Source: Ptiloglossa arizonensis (taxonomy: Eukaryota; Arthropoda; Insecta; Hymenoptera; Colletidae). Taken from it: 64,000 nt of DNA. The translations under genes were made by a program, and so were the position numbers. This document shows positions 1 through 17,220 of the stretch, in pieces; positions within the stretch are counted from its first letter, which is position 1, and each line of letters begins with the position of its first letter. The notes beneath the pieces are model-generated. The model saw nothing but the letters and a program-made list of their open reading frames with translations. It was not told the DNA's origin and did not search any database. The stretch covers positions 744,001 to 808,000 of the forward strand of contig NW_027478420.1 in the NCBI RefSeq assembly GCF_051014685.1, read 5' to 3'.

Positions 1-2960
1 GTATAACGTATAACGTATATCCGATAACGCATAACGTATAGCGTATAACGCATAACGTATACCGTATAACGTATAACGTATAACGTATAACGTATAACGT
101 ATATCGTATAACGTATAACGTATAACGTATAACGTATAACGTATAAGGTATAACGTATAACGTATAACGTATAACGCATAACGTATAACGCATAACGTAT
201 AACGTATAACGTGTAACGTATCACGTATAACGTATAACGTATAACGCATAACGTATATCCTATAACGCATAACGTGTAGCGTGTAACGCATAACGTATAC
301 CGTATAACGTATAACGTATAACGTATAACGTATAAGGTATAACGTATAACGTATAACGTATAACGCATAACGTATAACGCATAACGTATAACGTATAAAG
401 TGTAACGTATAACCTATGGCGTACAACGTATAACGTATAACGTATATCCGATAACGCATAACGTATAGCGTATAACACATAACGTATACCGTATAACGTA
501 TAACGTATAACGTATAACGCATAACGTATAACGCATAACGTATAACGTATAACGTGTAACGTATAACCTATAGCGTACAACGTATAACGTATAACGTATA
601 TCCGATAACGCATAACGTGCAGCGTATAACGCATAACGTATACCGTACAACGTATAACGTATAACGTATAACGTATAACGTATAACGCATAACGTATAAC
701 GTATAACGTATAACATATAACGTATAATGTATAACGTATAACGTATAACGTATAACGTATAACGTATAACGTATAACGTATAACGTATAACGCATAACGT
801 ATAACGTATAACGTGTAACGAAGAACGTATAACGAATAACGTAAAACGTATGACGTATTACATATTACGTATAACGTGTAGCGTATAACGTATGACGTAT
901 AACGTATAACGTATAACGTATAACGTATAACGTGTAACGTATAATGTATTATGTATAACCTATAACGTCTCATGTATAACGTAGAACGTATATCGTATAA
1001 CGTATAATGTATAGCGTATAACGCATAACGTATAACATATAACGTATAACGTATAACGTATAACGTATAACGTATAACGTATAACGTGTAACGTATAACG
1101 TGTAACGTATAACGTGTAACGCATAACGTATAACGTATAACGTATAACATATAACGTATAACGTATAACGTATAACGTATAACGTATAACGTATAACGTA
1201 TAACGTATAACGTATAACGTATAACGTATAACGCATAACGTATAACGTATAACGTGTAACGAAGAACGTTTAACGAATAACGTAAAACGTATGACGTATT
1301 ACATATTACGTATAACGTGTAGCGTATAACGTATGACGTATAACGTATAACGTATAACGTATAACGTATAACGTGTAACGTATAATGTATTATGTATAAC
1401 CTATAACGTCTCATGTATAACGTAGAACGTATATCGTATAACGTATAATGTATAGCGTATAACGCATAACGTATAACATATAACGTATAACGTATAACGT
1501 ATAACGTATAACGTATAACGTATAACGTGTAACGTATAACGTGTAACGTATAACGTGTAACGTATAACGTATAACGTATAACGTATAACGTATAACGTAT
1601 AACGTATAACGTATAACGTATAACGTATAACGTATAACGTATAACGTATAACGTATAACGTATAACGTATAACGTATAACGTATAACGTATAACGTATAA
1701 CGTATAACGTATAACGTATAACGTATAACGTATAACGTATAACGTATAACGTATAACGTATAACGTATAATGTATAACGTATAACGTATAACGTATAACG
1801 TATAACGTATAACGTATAACGTATAACGTATAACGTACAACGTAAAACGTATAACGTATATCCTATAACGCATAACGTATATCCTATAACGCATAACGTA
1901 TAGCGTATAACGCATAACGTATACCGTATAACGTATAACGTATAACGTATAACGTATAACGTATAACGTATAACGTATAACGTATAACGTATATCGTATA
2001 ACGTATAACGTATAACGTATAACGTATAACGTATAACGTATTACATATTACATAAAACGTATAACGTACAACGTATAACGTATAACGTATATCCTATAAC
2101 GCATAACGTATATCCTATAACGCATAACGTATAGCGTGTAACGCATAACGTATACCGTATAACGTATAACGTATAACGTATAACGTATAACGTATAACGT
2201 ATTACATATAACGTATAACGTAAAACGTACGACGTATAACGTATAACATATAACGTCTAACGTTTAATGTATAACGTATAACGTATAACGTATAACGTAT
2301 AACGTATAACGTATAACGTATAAGGTATAACGTATAACGTATAACGTTTAACGTATAACGTATAACGTATAACGTATAACGTATAACGTATAACGTATAA
2401 CGTATATCCTATAACGCATAACGTATATCCTATAACGCATAACGTATAGCGTGTAACGCATAACGTATACCGTATAACGTATAACGTATAACGTATAACG
2501 TATAACGTATAACGTATAACGTATAACGTATAACGTATAACGTATAACGTATAACGTATAACGTATAACGAATAACGTATAACGTATAACGCATAACGAA
2601 TAAAGTATGACGTATAACGTATAACGTATAATGTATAACGTAGAACGTATAACGTATGACGTATCACGTACGAGGTATGACCTATAACGTATACCGTATA
2701 ACGTATAACGTATAACGTATAACGAATAACGTATAACGTATAACGTATAACGTATAACGTATAACGTATAACGTATAACGTATAACGTAGAACGTATAAC
2801 GTATAACGTATAACGTATAACGTATAACGTATAATGTATAACGTATAACGTATAACGCATAACGTATACCGTATAACGTATAACGTATAACGTATAACGT
2901 GTAACGTATAATATATTATGTATAACCTATAACGTCTCATGTATAACGTGTAGCGCATAA
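1..2960. repeat. Variant-rich satellite segment with 441-bp direct repeat
   Basis: The segment is dense in non-canonical units. A module starting GAAGAACG occurs at 820 and again at 1,261 (offset 441 bp, 63 units). It contains in order GAATAAC, GTAAAAC, GTATGAC, GTATTAC, an ATTACATATTACG string, GTGTAGC, an AATGTATTATG string and a CGTCTCATG string. The two copies agree over at least 230 bp apart from isolated bases. A second module with doubled GTATATC-CTATAAC-GCATAAC appears near 1,860-1,920, 2,090-2,160 and 2,405-2,470. No unique sequence is present. Confidence 0.85.
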
Positions 2961-5900
2961 CGCATAACGTATAACGTATAACGTATAACGTATAACGTAT
3001 AACGTATAACGTATAACGTATAACGTATAACGTATAACGTATAACGTATAACGTATAACGTATAACGTATAACGTAGAACGTATAACGTATGACGTATCA
3101 CGTACGAGGTATGACCTATAACGTATACCGTATAACGTATAACGTATAACGTATAACGAATAACGTATAACGTATAACGTATAACGTGTAACGTATAATG
3201 TATTATGTATAACCTATAACGTCTCATGTATAACGTATAGCGTATAACGCATAACGTATAACGTATAACGTATAACGTATAACGTATAACGTATAACGTA
3301 TAACGTATAACGTATAACGTATAACGTATAACGTATAACGCATAACGTATAACGTATAACGTATAACGTATAACGTATAACGTATAACGTATAACGTATA
3401 ACGTATAACGTATAACGTATAACGTATAACGTATAACGTATAACGTATAACGTATAACGTATAACGTATAACGTATAACGTATAACGTATAACGTATAAC
3501 GTATAACGTATAACGTATAACGTATAACGTATAACGTATAACGTATAACGAATAACGTATAACGTATAACGCATAACGAATAAAGTATGACGTATAACGT
3601 ATAACGTATAACGTATAACGTAGAACGTATAACGTATGACGTATCACGTACGAGGTATGACCTATAACGTATACCGTATAACGTATAACGTATAACGTAT
3701 AACGAATAACGTATAACGTATAACGTATAACGTATAACGTATAACGTATAACGTATAACGTATAACGCATAACGTATAACGCATAACGTACAACGTATAA
3801 CGTATAGCGTATAACGTATAACGTATAACGTACAACGTATAACGTATAACGTATAACGTATAACGTATGACGTATAACGTATAACGTATAACGTATAACG
3901 TATAACGTATAACGTATAACGTATAACGTATAACGTATAACGTATAACGTATAACGTATAACGTATATAGTATAACGTATAACGTACAACGCATAACGTA
4001 TAGCGTATAACGCATAACGTATAACGTATAACGTATAACGTATAACGTATAACGTATAACGTATAACGTATAACGTATAACGTATAACGTATAACGTATA
4101 ACGTATAACGTATAACGTATAACGTATAACGTATAACGTATAACGTATAACGTATAACGTATAACGTATAACGTATAACGTATAACGTATAACGTATATA
4201 GTATAACGTATAACGTATAACGTATAACGTATAACGTATAACGTATAACGCATAACGAATAACGCATAACGTGTAACGTATAACGTATAACGTATAACGT
4301 ATAACGTATAACGTATAACGTATAACGTATAACGTATAACGTATAACGTATAACGTATAACGTATAACGTATAACGTATAACGTATAACGTATAACGTAT
4401 AACGTATAACGTATAACGTATAACGTATAACGTATAACGTATAACGTATAACGTATAACGTATAACGTATAACGTATAACGTATAACGTATAACGTATAA
4501 CCTATAACGTATAACGTGTAACGTATAATGTATTATGTACAACCTATAACGTCTCATGTTTAACGTTGAACGTATATCGTATAACGTATAATGTATAGCG
4601 TATAACGCATAACGTATAACATATAACGTATAACGTATAACGTATAACGTATAACGTATAACGTATAACGTATAACGTATAACGTATAACGTATAACGTA
4701 TAACGTATAACGTATAACGTATAACGTATAACGTATAACGTATAACGTATAACGTATAACGTATAACGTATAACGTATAACGTATAACGTATAACGTATA
4801 ACGTATAACGTATAACGTATAACGTATAACGTATAACGTATAACGTATAACGTATAACGTGTAACGTATAACGTATAACGTATAACGTATAACGTATAAC
4901 GTATAACGTATAACGTATAACGTATAACGTATAACGTATAACGTAGAACGTATAACGTATAACGTATAACGTATAACGTATAACGTATAATGTATAACGT
5001 ATAACGTATAACGTATAACGTATAACGTATAACGTATAACGTATAACGTATAACGTATAACGTATAACGTATAACGTACAACGAACAACGTAAAACGTAT
5101 AACGTATATCCTATAACGCATAACGTATATCCTATAACGCATAACGTATAGCGTATAACGCATAACGTATACCGTATAACGTATAACGTATAACGTATAA
5201 CGTGTAACGTATAATGTATTATGTATAACCTATAACGTCTCATGTATAACGTATAGCGTATAACGCATAACGTATAACGTATAACGTATAACGTATAACG
5301 TATAACGTATAACGTATAACGTATAACGTATAACGTATAACGTATAACGTATAACGTATAACGTAAAACGTATACCGTATAACGTATAACGTATAACGTA
5401 TAACGAATAACGTATAACGTATAACGTATAACGTGTAACGTATAACGTATAACGTATAACGTATAACGTATAACGTATAACGTATAACGTATAACGTATA
5501 ACGTATAACGTATAACGCATAACGTATACCGTATAACGTATAACGTATAACGTATAACGTATAACGTATAACGTGTAAGGTGTAACGTCTAACGTATAAC
5601 GTATAACGTATAACGTACAACGTATAACGTATAACGTATAACGCATAACGTATACCGTATAACGTATAACGTATAACGTATAACGTGTAACGTATAATGT
5701 ATTATGTATAACCTATTACGTCTCATGTATAACGTATAGCGTATAACGCATAACGTATAACGTATAACGTATAACGTATAACGTATAACGTATAACGTAT
5801 AACGTATAACGTATAACGTATAACGTATAACGTATAACGTATAACGTATAACGTATAACGTAGAACGTATAACGTATGACGTATCACGTACGAGGTATGA

Positions 5901-8900
5901 CCTATAACGTATACCGTATAACGTATAACGTATAACGTATAACGAATAACGTATAACGTATAACGTATAACGTGTAACGTATAATGTATTATGTATAACC
6001 TATAACGTCTCATGTATAACGTATAGCGTATAACGCATAACGTATAACGTATAACGTATAACGTATAACGTATAACGTATAACGTATAACGTATAACGTA
6101 TAACGTATAACGTATAACGTATAACGCATAACGCATAACGTATAACGTATAACGTATAACGTATAACGTATAACGTATAACGTATAACGTATAACGTATA
6201 ACGTATAACGTATAACGTATAACGTATAACGTATAACGTATAACGTATAACGTATAACGTATAACGTATAACGTATAACGTATAACGTATAACGTATAAC
6301 GTATAACGTATAACGTATAACGTATAACGTATAACGAATAACGTATAACGTATAACGCATAACGAATAAAGTATGACGTATAACGTATAACGTATAACGT
6401 ATAACGTAGAACGTATAACGTATGACGTATCACGTACGAGGTATGACCTATAACGTATACCGTATAACGTATAACGTATAACGTATAACGAATAACGTAT
6501 AACGTATAACGTATAACGTATAACGTATAACGTATAACGTATAACGTATAACGCATAACGTATAACGCATAACGTACAACGTATAACGTATAGCGTATAA
6601 CGTATAACGTATAACGTACAACGTATAACGTATAACGTATAACGTATAACGTATGACGTATAACGTATAACGTATAACGTATAACGTATAACGTATAACG
6701 TATAACGTATAACGTATAACGTATAACGTATAACGTATAACGTATAACGTATATAGTATAACGTATAACGTACAACGCATAACGTATAGCGTATAACGCA
6801 TAACGTATAACGTATAACGTATAACGTATAACGTATAACGTATAACGTATAACGTATAACGTATAACGTATAACGTATAACGTATAACGTATAACGTATA
6901 ACGTATAACGTATAACGTATAACGTATAACGTATATAGTATAACGTATAACGTATAACGTATAACGTATAACGTATAACGTATAACGTATAACGCATAAC
7001 GTATAACGCATAACGTGTAACGTATAACGTATAACGTATAACGTATAACGTATAACGTATAACGTATAACGTATAACGTATAACGTATAACGTATAACGT
7101 ATAACGTATAACGTATAACGTATAACGTATAACGTATAACGTATAACGTATAACGTATAACGTATAACGTATAACGTATAACGTATAACGTATAACGTAC
7201 AACGTATAACGTATAACGTATAACGTATAACGTATAACGTATAACGTATAACGCATAACGTATAACGCATATCGTATAACGTATAACGTGTAACGTATAA
7301 CGTATAGCGTATAACGTATAACGTATTACATATTACGTATAATGTATAACGTACAACGTATAACGTATAACATATAACGCATAACGTATACCGTATAACG
7401 TATAACGTATAACGTATAACGTATAACGTATAACGTGTAACGCATAACGTATAACGTATAACGTATAACGTATAACGTATAACGTATAACGTATAACGTA
7501 TAACGTATAACGTATAACGTATAACGTATAACGTATAACGTATAACGTATAACGTATAACGTATAACGTATAACGTATAACGTATAACGTATAACGTATA
7601 ACGTATAACGTATAACGTATAACGTATAACGAATAACGTATAACGTATAACGCATAACGAATAAAGTATGACGTATAACGTATAACGTATAACGTATAAC
7701 GTAGAACGTATAACGTATGACGTATCACGTACGAGGTATGACCTATAACGTATACCGTATAACGTATAACGTATAACGTATAACGAATAACGTATAACGT
7801 ATAACGTATAACGTATAACGTATAACGTATAACGTATAACGTATAACGCATAACGTATAACGCATAACCTACAACGTATAACGTATAGCGTATAACGTAT
7901 AACGTATAACGTACAACGTATAACGTATAACGTATAACGTATAACGTATGACGTATAACGTATAACGTATAACGTATAACGTATAACGTATAACGTATAA
8001 CGTATAACGTATAACGTATAACGTATAACGTATAACGTATAACGTATAACGTATAACGTATAACGTATAACGTATAACGTATAATGTATAACGCATAACG
8101 TATAACGCATATCGTATAACGTATAACGTGTAACGTATAACGTATAGCGTATAACGTATAACGTATTACATATTACATATAACGTATAACGTACAACGTA
8201 TAACGTATAACATATAACGCATAACGTATACCGTATAACGTATAACGTATAACGTATAACGTATAACGTATAACGTATAACGTATAACGCATAACGTATA
8301 ACGCATAACGTATAACGAATAACGTATAACGTATAACGTATAACGTATAACGTATAACGTATAACGTATAACGTATAACGTATAACGTATAACGTATAAC
8401 GTATAACGTATAACGTATGACGTATAACGTATAACTTCTAACGTATAACGTATAACGTATGACGTATCACGTATAAGGTATGACCTATAACGCATAACGT
8501 ATAGCGTATAACGCATAACGTATAACGTATAACGTATAACGTATAACGTATAACGAATAACGTATAACGTATAACGTATAACGTATAACGTATAACGTAT
8601 AACGTATAACGTATAACGTATAACGTATAACGTATAACGTATAACGTATAACGTACAACGTATAACGTATAACGTATAACGCAAAACGTATAACGTATAA
8701 CGTATAACGTATAACGTATAACGTATAACGTATAACGTATAACGTATAACGCATAACGTATAACGCATAACGTATAACGTATAACGTATAACGTGTAACG
8801 TATAACGTATAGCGTATAACGTATAACGTATTACATATTACATATAACGTACAACGTACAACGTATAATGTATAACGTATAACGTATAACGAATAACGTA

Positions 8901-9960
8901 TAACGTATAACGTATAACGTATAACGTATAACGTATAACGTATAACGTATAACGTATAACGTACAACGTATAACGTATAACGTATAACGCATAACGTATA
9001 ACGTATAACGTATAACGTATAACGTATAACGTATAGCGTATAACGTATAACGTATTACATATTACATATAACGTACAACGTACAACGTATAACGTATAAC
9101 GTATAACGTATAACGTGTAACGTATAACGTATAACGTATAACGTATAACGTATAACGTACAACGTATAACGTATAACGTATAACGCATAACGTATAACGT
9201 ATAACGTATAACGTATAACGTATAACGTATAACGTATAACGTATAACGTATAACGTATAACGAATAACGTATAACGTAAAACGTATACCGTATAACGTAT
9301 AACGTATAACGTATAACGAATAACGTATAACGTATAACGTATAACGTGTAACGTATAACGTATAACGTATAACGTATAACGTATAACGTATAACGTATAA
9401 CGTATAGCGTATAACCTATAACGTCTCATGTATAACGTATAGCGTATAACGCATAACGTATAACGTATAACGTATAACGTATAACGTATAACGTATAACG
9501 TATAACGTATAACGTATAACGTATAACGTATAACGTATAACGTATAACGTATAACGTATAACGTATAACGTATAACGTATAACGTATAACGTATAACGTA
9601 TAACGTATAACGTATAACGTATAACGTATAACGTATAACGTATAACGTATAACGTATAACGTATAACGTATAACGTATAACGTATAACGTATAACGTATA
9701 ACGTATAACGTATAACGTATAACGTATAACGTATAACGTATAACGTATAACGAATAACGTATAACGTATAACGTACAACGTATAACGTATAACGTATAAC
9801 GTATAACGTATGACGTATAACGTATAACGTATAACGTATAACGTATAACGTATAACGTATAACGTATAACGTATAACGTATAACGTATAACGTATAACGT
9901 ATAACGTATAACGTATAACGTATAACGTATAATGTATAACGCATAACGTATAACGCATAT
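2960..9960. repeat. Satellite segment with long canonical runs and 2,786-bp HOR
   Basis: Long perfect GTATAAC runs alternate with a module containing GCATAAC-GAATAAA-GTATGAC and then GTATCACGTACGAGGTATGAC. Strings around 3,220-4,250 recur at 6,010-7,010 with an offset of 2,786 bp (398 units). A further module with GCATATC followed by GTATAGC and ATTACATATTAC lies at 7,267 and 8,107 (offset 840 bp, 120 units). The 4,530-5,650 part is the upstream relative of 17,230-18,310 (offset 12,705 bp). Nothing but satellite is visible. Confidence 0.8.
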
Positions 9961-12000
9961 CGTATAACGTATAACGTGTAACGAATAACGTATTACGTAT
10001 AACGAATAACGTATATCCTATAACGCATAACGTATATGCTATAACGCATAACGTATAGCGTGTAACGCATAACGTATACCGTATAACGTATAACGTATAA
10101 CGTATAACGTATAACGTATATCGTATAACGTATAATGTATAACGTATAACGCATAACGTATTACATATAACGTATATCGTATAACGTATAACGTACAACG
10201 TATAACGTATAACGTATAACGTATAACGTATAACGTATAACGTATAACGTATAACGTATAACGTATAACGTATAATGTATAGCGTATAACGTATAACGTA
10301 TAACGTATAACGTATAACGTATAACGTATAACGTATAACGTATAGCGTATTACGTATAACCTATAACGTCTAACGTATAACGTATAACGTATAACGTATA
10401 ACGTATAACGTATAACGTATAACGTATAACGTATAACGCATAACGTATTACATATAACGTATATCGTATAACGTATAACGTACAACGTATAACGTATAAC
10501 GTATAACGTATAACGTATAGCGTATAACGTATAACGTATTACATATTACGTATAATGTATAACGTACAACGTATAACGTATAACGTATGACGTATCACCT
10601 ATAAGGTATGACCTATAACGCATAACGTATAGCGTATAACGCATAACGTATAACGTATAACGTATAACGTATAACGTACAACGTATAACGTATAACGTAT
10701 AACGTATAACGTATAACGTATAACGTATAACGTATAACGTATAACGTATAACGTATAACGTATAACGTATAACGTATAACGTATAACGTATAACGTATAA
10801 CGTATAACGTATAACGTATAACGTATAACGTATAACGCATAACGTATAACGCATAACGTATAACGTATAACGTGTAACGTATAACGTATAGCGTATAACG
10901 TATAACGTACTACATATTAAATATAACGTACAACGTACAACGTATAACGTATAACATATAACGTCTAACGTTTAACGTATAACGTATAACGTATAACGTA
11001 TAACGTATAACGTACAACGTATAACGTATAACGTATGTCCTATAACGCATAACGTATATCCTATAACGCATAACGTATAGCGTATAACGCATAACGTATA
11101 CCGTATAACGTATAACGTATAACATATAACGTATAACGTATAACGTGTAACGTATGTCCTATAACGCATAACGTATATCCTATAACGCATAACGTATAGC
11201 GTATAACGCATAACGTATACCGTATAACGTATAACGTATAGCGTATAACGTATAACGTATAACGTATAACGTATAACGTATAACGTATAACGTATAACGT
11301 ATAACGTATAACGTATAACGTATAACGTATAACGTATAACGTATAACGTATAACGTATAACGTATAACGTATAACGTATAACGTATAACGCATAACGTAT
11401 AACGCATAACGTATAACGTATAACGTGTAACGTATAACGTATAGCGTATAACGTATAACGTACTACATATTAAATATAACGTACAACGTACAACGTATAA
11501 CGTATAACATATAACGTCTAACGTTTAACGTATAACGTATAACGTATAACGTATAACGTATAACGTACAACGTATAACGTATAACGTATGTCCTATAACG
11601 CATAACGTATATCCTATAACGCATAACGTATAGCGTATAACGCATAACGTATACCGTATAACGTACAACGTATAACATATAACGTATAACGTATAACGTA
11701 TAACGTATAACGTATAACGTATAACGTATAACGTATAACGTATAACGTATAACGTATAACGTATAACGTATAACGTATAACGTATAACGTATAACGTATA
11801 ACGTATAACGTGTAACGTATAACGTATAACGTATAACGTATAACGTATAACGTATAACGTATAACGTATAACGTATAACGTATAACGTATAACGTATAAC
11901 GTATAACGTATAACGTACAACGTACAACGTATAACGTATAACGTATAACGTATAACCTATAACGTATAATATATAACGTATAACGTATAACGTACAACGT
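9960..12000. repeat. Mixed satellite modules with 553-bp direct repeat
   Basis: A distinctive TACTACATATTAAATATAAC string occurs at about 10,908 and 11,461, an offset of 553 bp (79 units), with matching flanks (GTACAAC doublet, then ATATAACGTCTAACGTTTAAC). The opening part, near 9,960-10,480, recurs at about 12,730-13,250 with offset 2,765 bp. A near-identical form of the 10.9-12 kb modules reappears at 41.3-42.5 kb. Confidence 0.78.
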
Positions 12001-12725
12001 ATAACGTATAACTTATATCCTATAACGCATAACGTATATCCTATAACGCATAACGTATAGCGTGTAACGCATAACGTATACCCTATAACGTATAACGTAT
12101 TACGTATAAACTATATCGTCTAACATATAACGCATAACGTATATCGTATAACGTATAACGTATAACGTATAATGTATAACGTATAACGTATAACGTATAA
12201 CGTATAACGAATTACGTATTACATATTACATATAACGTTTAACGTACAACGTATAACGTATAACATATAACGTCTAAAGTTTAACGTATAACGTATAACG
12301 TATAACGTATAACATATAACGTATTACGTATATCGTATAACGTATAACGTATAACGTATAACGTATAACGTATAACGTATAACGTATAACGTATTACATA
12401 TTACATAAAACGTATAACGTACAACGTATAACGTATAACGTATATCCTATAACGCATAACGTATATCCTATAACGCATAACGTATAGCGTGTAACGCATA
12501 ACGTATACCGTATAACGTATAACGTATAACGTATAACGTATAACGTATAACGCATAACGTATAACGTATAACGTGTAACGAAGTACGTATAACGAATAAC
12601 GTAAAACGTATGACGTATTACATATTACCTATAACGTGTAGCGTATAACGTATGACGTATAACGTATAACGTATAACGTATAACGTATAACGTGTAACGT
12701 ATAATGTATTATGTATAACCTATAA
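12000..12725. repeat. Satellite module shared with 19.25-19.98 kb
   Basis: The segment carries the ATACCCTATAACG string, then GTATTAC-GTATAAA-CTATATC-GTCTAAC, a doubled GTATATC-CTATAAC-GCATAAC motif and a CGAAGTACG variant block at 12,580. The same ordered variants occur at 19,326 and 19,818; offsets are 7,245 and 7,238 bp, differing by one heptamer. The CGAAGTACG spelling (T instead of A) appears only in these two copies among the left-arm blocks I examined, which marks them as close relatives. Confidence 0.78.
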
Positions 12726-15700
12726 CGTCTAATGTATAACGTATAACGAATAACGTATTACGTATAACGAATAACGTATATCCTATAACGCATAACGTAT
12801 ATGCTATAACGCATAACGTATAGCGTGTAACGCATAACGTATACCGTATAACGTATAACGTATAACGTATAACGTATAACGTATATCGTATAACGTATAA
12901 TGTATAACGTATAACGCATAACGTATTACATATAACGTATATCGTATAACGTATAACGTACAACGTATAACGTATAACGTATAACGTATAACGTATAACG
13001 TATAACGTATAACGTATAACGTATAACGTATAACGTATAATGTATAGCGTATAACGTATAACGTATAACGTATAACGTATAACGTATAACGTATAACGTA
13101 TAACGTATAGCGTATTACGTATAACCTATAACGTCTAACGTATAACGTATAACGTATAACGTATAACGTATAACGTATAACGTATAACGTATAACGTATA
13201 ACGCATAACGTATTACATATAACGTATATCGTATAACGTATAACGTACAACGTATAACGTATAACGTATAACGTATAACGTATAACGTATAACGTATAAC
13301 GTATAACGTATAACGTATAACGTATAACGTATAACGTGTAACGTATAACGTATAACGTATAACGTATAACGTATAACGTATAACGTATAACGTATAACGT
13401 ATAACGTATAACGTATAACGTATAACGTATAACGTATAACGAATAACGTATAACGTATAACGCATAACGAATAAAGTATGACGTATAACGTATAACGTAT
13501 AACGTATAACGTACAACGTATAACGTATGACGTATCACGTACGAGGTATGACCTATAACGTATACCGTATAACGTATAACGTATAACGTATTACGAATAA
13601 CGTATAACGTATAACGTATAACGTATAACGTATAACGTATAACGTATAACGTATAACGCATAACGTATAACGCATAACGTACAACGTATAACGTATAGCG
13701 TATAACGTATAACGTATAACGTATAACGCATAACGTATAACGCATAACGTATAACGTATAACGTATAACGTATAACGTATAATGTATAGCGTATAACGTA
13801 TAACGTATAACGTATAACGTATAACGTATAACGTATAACGTATAACGTATAGCGTATTACGTATAACCTATAACGTCTAACGTATAACGTATAACGTATA
13901 ACGTATAACGTATAACGTATAACGTATAACGTATAACGTATAACGCATAACGTATTACATATAACGTATATCGTATAACGTATAACGTACAACGTATAAC
14001 GTATAACGTATAACGTATAACGTATAACGTATAACGTATAACGTATAACGTATAACGTATAACGTATAACGTATAACGTATAACGTATAACGTATAACGT
14101 GTAACGTATAACGTATAACGTATAACGTATAACGTATAACGTATAGCGTATTACGTATAACCTATAACGTCTAACGTATAACGTATAACGTATAACGTAT
14201 AACGTATAACGTATAACGTATAACGTATAACGTATAACGCATAACGTATTACATATAACGTATATCGTATAACGTATAACGTACAACGTATAACGTATAA
14301 CGTATAACGTATAACGTATAACGTATAACGTATAACGTATAACGTATAACGTATAACGTATAACGTATAACGTATAACGTATAACGTATAACGTATAACG
14401 TATAACGTATAACGTATAACGTATAACGTATAACGTATAACGTATAACGTATAACGTATAACGTATAACGAATAACGTATAACGTATAACGCATAACGAA
14501 TAAAGTATGACGTATAACGTATAACGTATAACGTATAACGTACAACGTATAACGTATGACGTATCACGTACGAGGTATGACCTATAACGTATACCGTATA
14601 ACGTATAACGTATAACGTATAACGAATAACGTATAACGTATAACGTATAACGTATAACGTATAACGTATAACGTATAACGTATAACGTATAACGTATAAC
14701 GTATAACGTATAACGTATAACGTATAACGTATAACGTATAACGTATAACGTATAACGTATAACGTATAACGTATAACGTATAACGTATAACGTATAACGT
14801 ATAACGTATAACGTATAACGTATAACGTATAACGTATAACGTATAACGTATAACGTATAACGTATAACGTATATAGTATAACGTATAACGTATAACGCAT
14901 AACGTATAGCGTATAACGCATAACGTATAACGTATAACGTATAACGTATAACGTATAACGTATAACGTATAACGTATAACGTATAACGTATAACGTATAA
15001 CGTATAACGTATAACGTATAACGTATAACGTATAACGTATAACGTATAACGTATAACGTATAACGAATAACGTATAACGTATAACGCATAACGAATAAAG
15101 TATGACGTATAACGTATAACGTATAACGTATAACGTACAACGTATAACGTATGACGTATCACGTACGAGGTATGACCTATAACGTATACCGTATAACGTA
15201 TAACGTATAACGTATTACGAATAACGTATAACGTATAACGTATAACGTATAACGTATAACGTATAACGTATAACGTATAACGCATAACGTATAACGCATA
15301 ACGTACAACGTATAACGTATAGCGTATAACGTATAACGTATAACGTATAACGCATAACGTATAACGCATAACGTATAACGTATAACGTATAACGTATAAC
15401 GTATAATGTATAGCGTATAACGTATAACGTATAACGTATAACGTAAAACGTATAACGTATAACGTATAACGTATAGCGTATTACGTATAACCTATAACGT
15501 CTAACGTATAACGTATAACGTATAACGTATAACGTATAACGTATAACGTATAACGTATAACGTATAACGCATAACGTATTACATATAACGTATATCGTAT
15601 AACGTATAACGTACAACGTATAACGTATAACGTATAACGTATAACGTATAACGTATAACGTATAACGTATAACGTATAACGTATAACGTATAACGTATAA

Positions 15701-17220
15701 CGTATAACGTATAACGTATAACGTGTAACGTATAACGTATAACGTATAACGTATAACGTATAACGTATAGCGTATTACGTATAACCTATAACGTCTAACG
15801 TATAACGTATAACGTATAACGTATAACGTATAACGTATAACGTATAACGTATAACGTATAACGCATAACGTATTACATATAACGTATATCGTATAACGTA
15901 TAACGTACAACGTATAACGTATAACGTATAACGTATAACGTATAACGTATAACGTATAACGTATAACGTATAACGTATAACGTATAACGTATAACGTATA
16001 ACGTATAACGTATAACGTATAACGTATAACGTATAACGTATAACGTATAACGTATAACGTATAACGTATAACGTATAACGTATAACGAATAACGTATAAC
16101 GTATAACGCATAACGAATAAAGTATGACGTATAACGTATAACGTATAACGTATAACGTACAACGTATAACGTATGACGTATCACGTACGAGGTATGACCT
16201 ATAACGTATACCGTATAACGTATAACGTATAACGTATAACGAATAACGTATAACGTATAACGTATAACGTATAACGTATAACGTATAACGTATAACGTAT
16301 AACGCATAACGTATAACGCATAACGTACAACGTATAACGTATAGCGTATAACGTACAACGTATAACGTATAACGTATAACGTATAACGTATGACGTATAA
16401 CGTATAACGTATAACGTATAACGTATAACGTATAACGTATAACGTATAACGTATAACGTATAACGTATAACGTATAACGTATAACGTATAACGTATAACG
16501 TATAACGTATAACGTATAACGTATAACGTATAACGTATAACGTATAACGTATAACGTATAACGTATAACGTATAACGTATAACGTATAACGTATAACGTA
16601 TAACGTATAACGTATAACGTATAACGTATAACGTATAACGTATAACGTATAACGTATAACGTATAACGTATAACGTATAACGTATAACGTATAACGTATA
16701 ACGTATAACGTATAACGTATAACGTATAACGTATAACGTATAACGTATAACGTATAACGTATAACGTATATAGTATAACGTATAACGTATAACGCATAAC
16801 GTATAGCGTATAACGCATAACGTATAACGTATAACGTATAACGTATAACGTATAACGTATAACGTATAACGTATAACGTATAACGTATAACGTATAACGT
16901 ATAACGTATAACGTATAACGTATAACGTATAACGTATAACGTATAACGTATAACGTATAACGTGTAACGTATAACGTATAACGTATAACGTATAACGTAT
17001 AACGTATAACGTATAACGTATAACGTATAACGTATAACGTATAACGTATAACGTATAAAGTATAACGTATAACGTATAACGTATAACGTATAACGTATAA
17101 CGTATAACGTATAACGTATAACGTATAACGTATAACGTATAACGTATAAAGTATAACGTATAACGTATAACGTATAACGTATAACGTATAACGTATAACG
17201 TATAACCTATAACGTATAAC
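12725..17220. repeat. 1,624-bp higher-order repeat, two copies plus flanks
   Basis: The GTATAGC-GTATTAC-GTATAAC-CTATAAC-GTCTAAC module occurs as pairs 294 bp apart at 13,847/14,141 and 15,471/15,765; the pairs are 1,624 bp (232 units) apart. The TACGAGG module likewise occurs at 13,541 and 15,165 (offset 1,624) and at 14,570 and 16,187 (offset 1,617, one unit less). This defines two tandem copies, about 13,541-15,164 and 15,165-16,790. An earlier relative of the module sits at 13,105. The rest, to about 17,220, is mostly canonical. Confidence 0.85.
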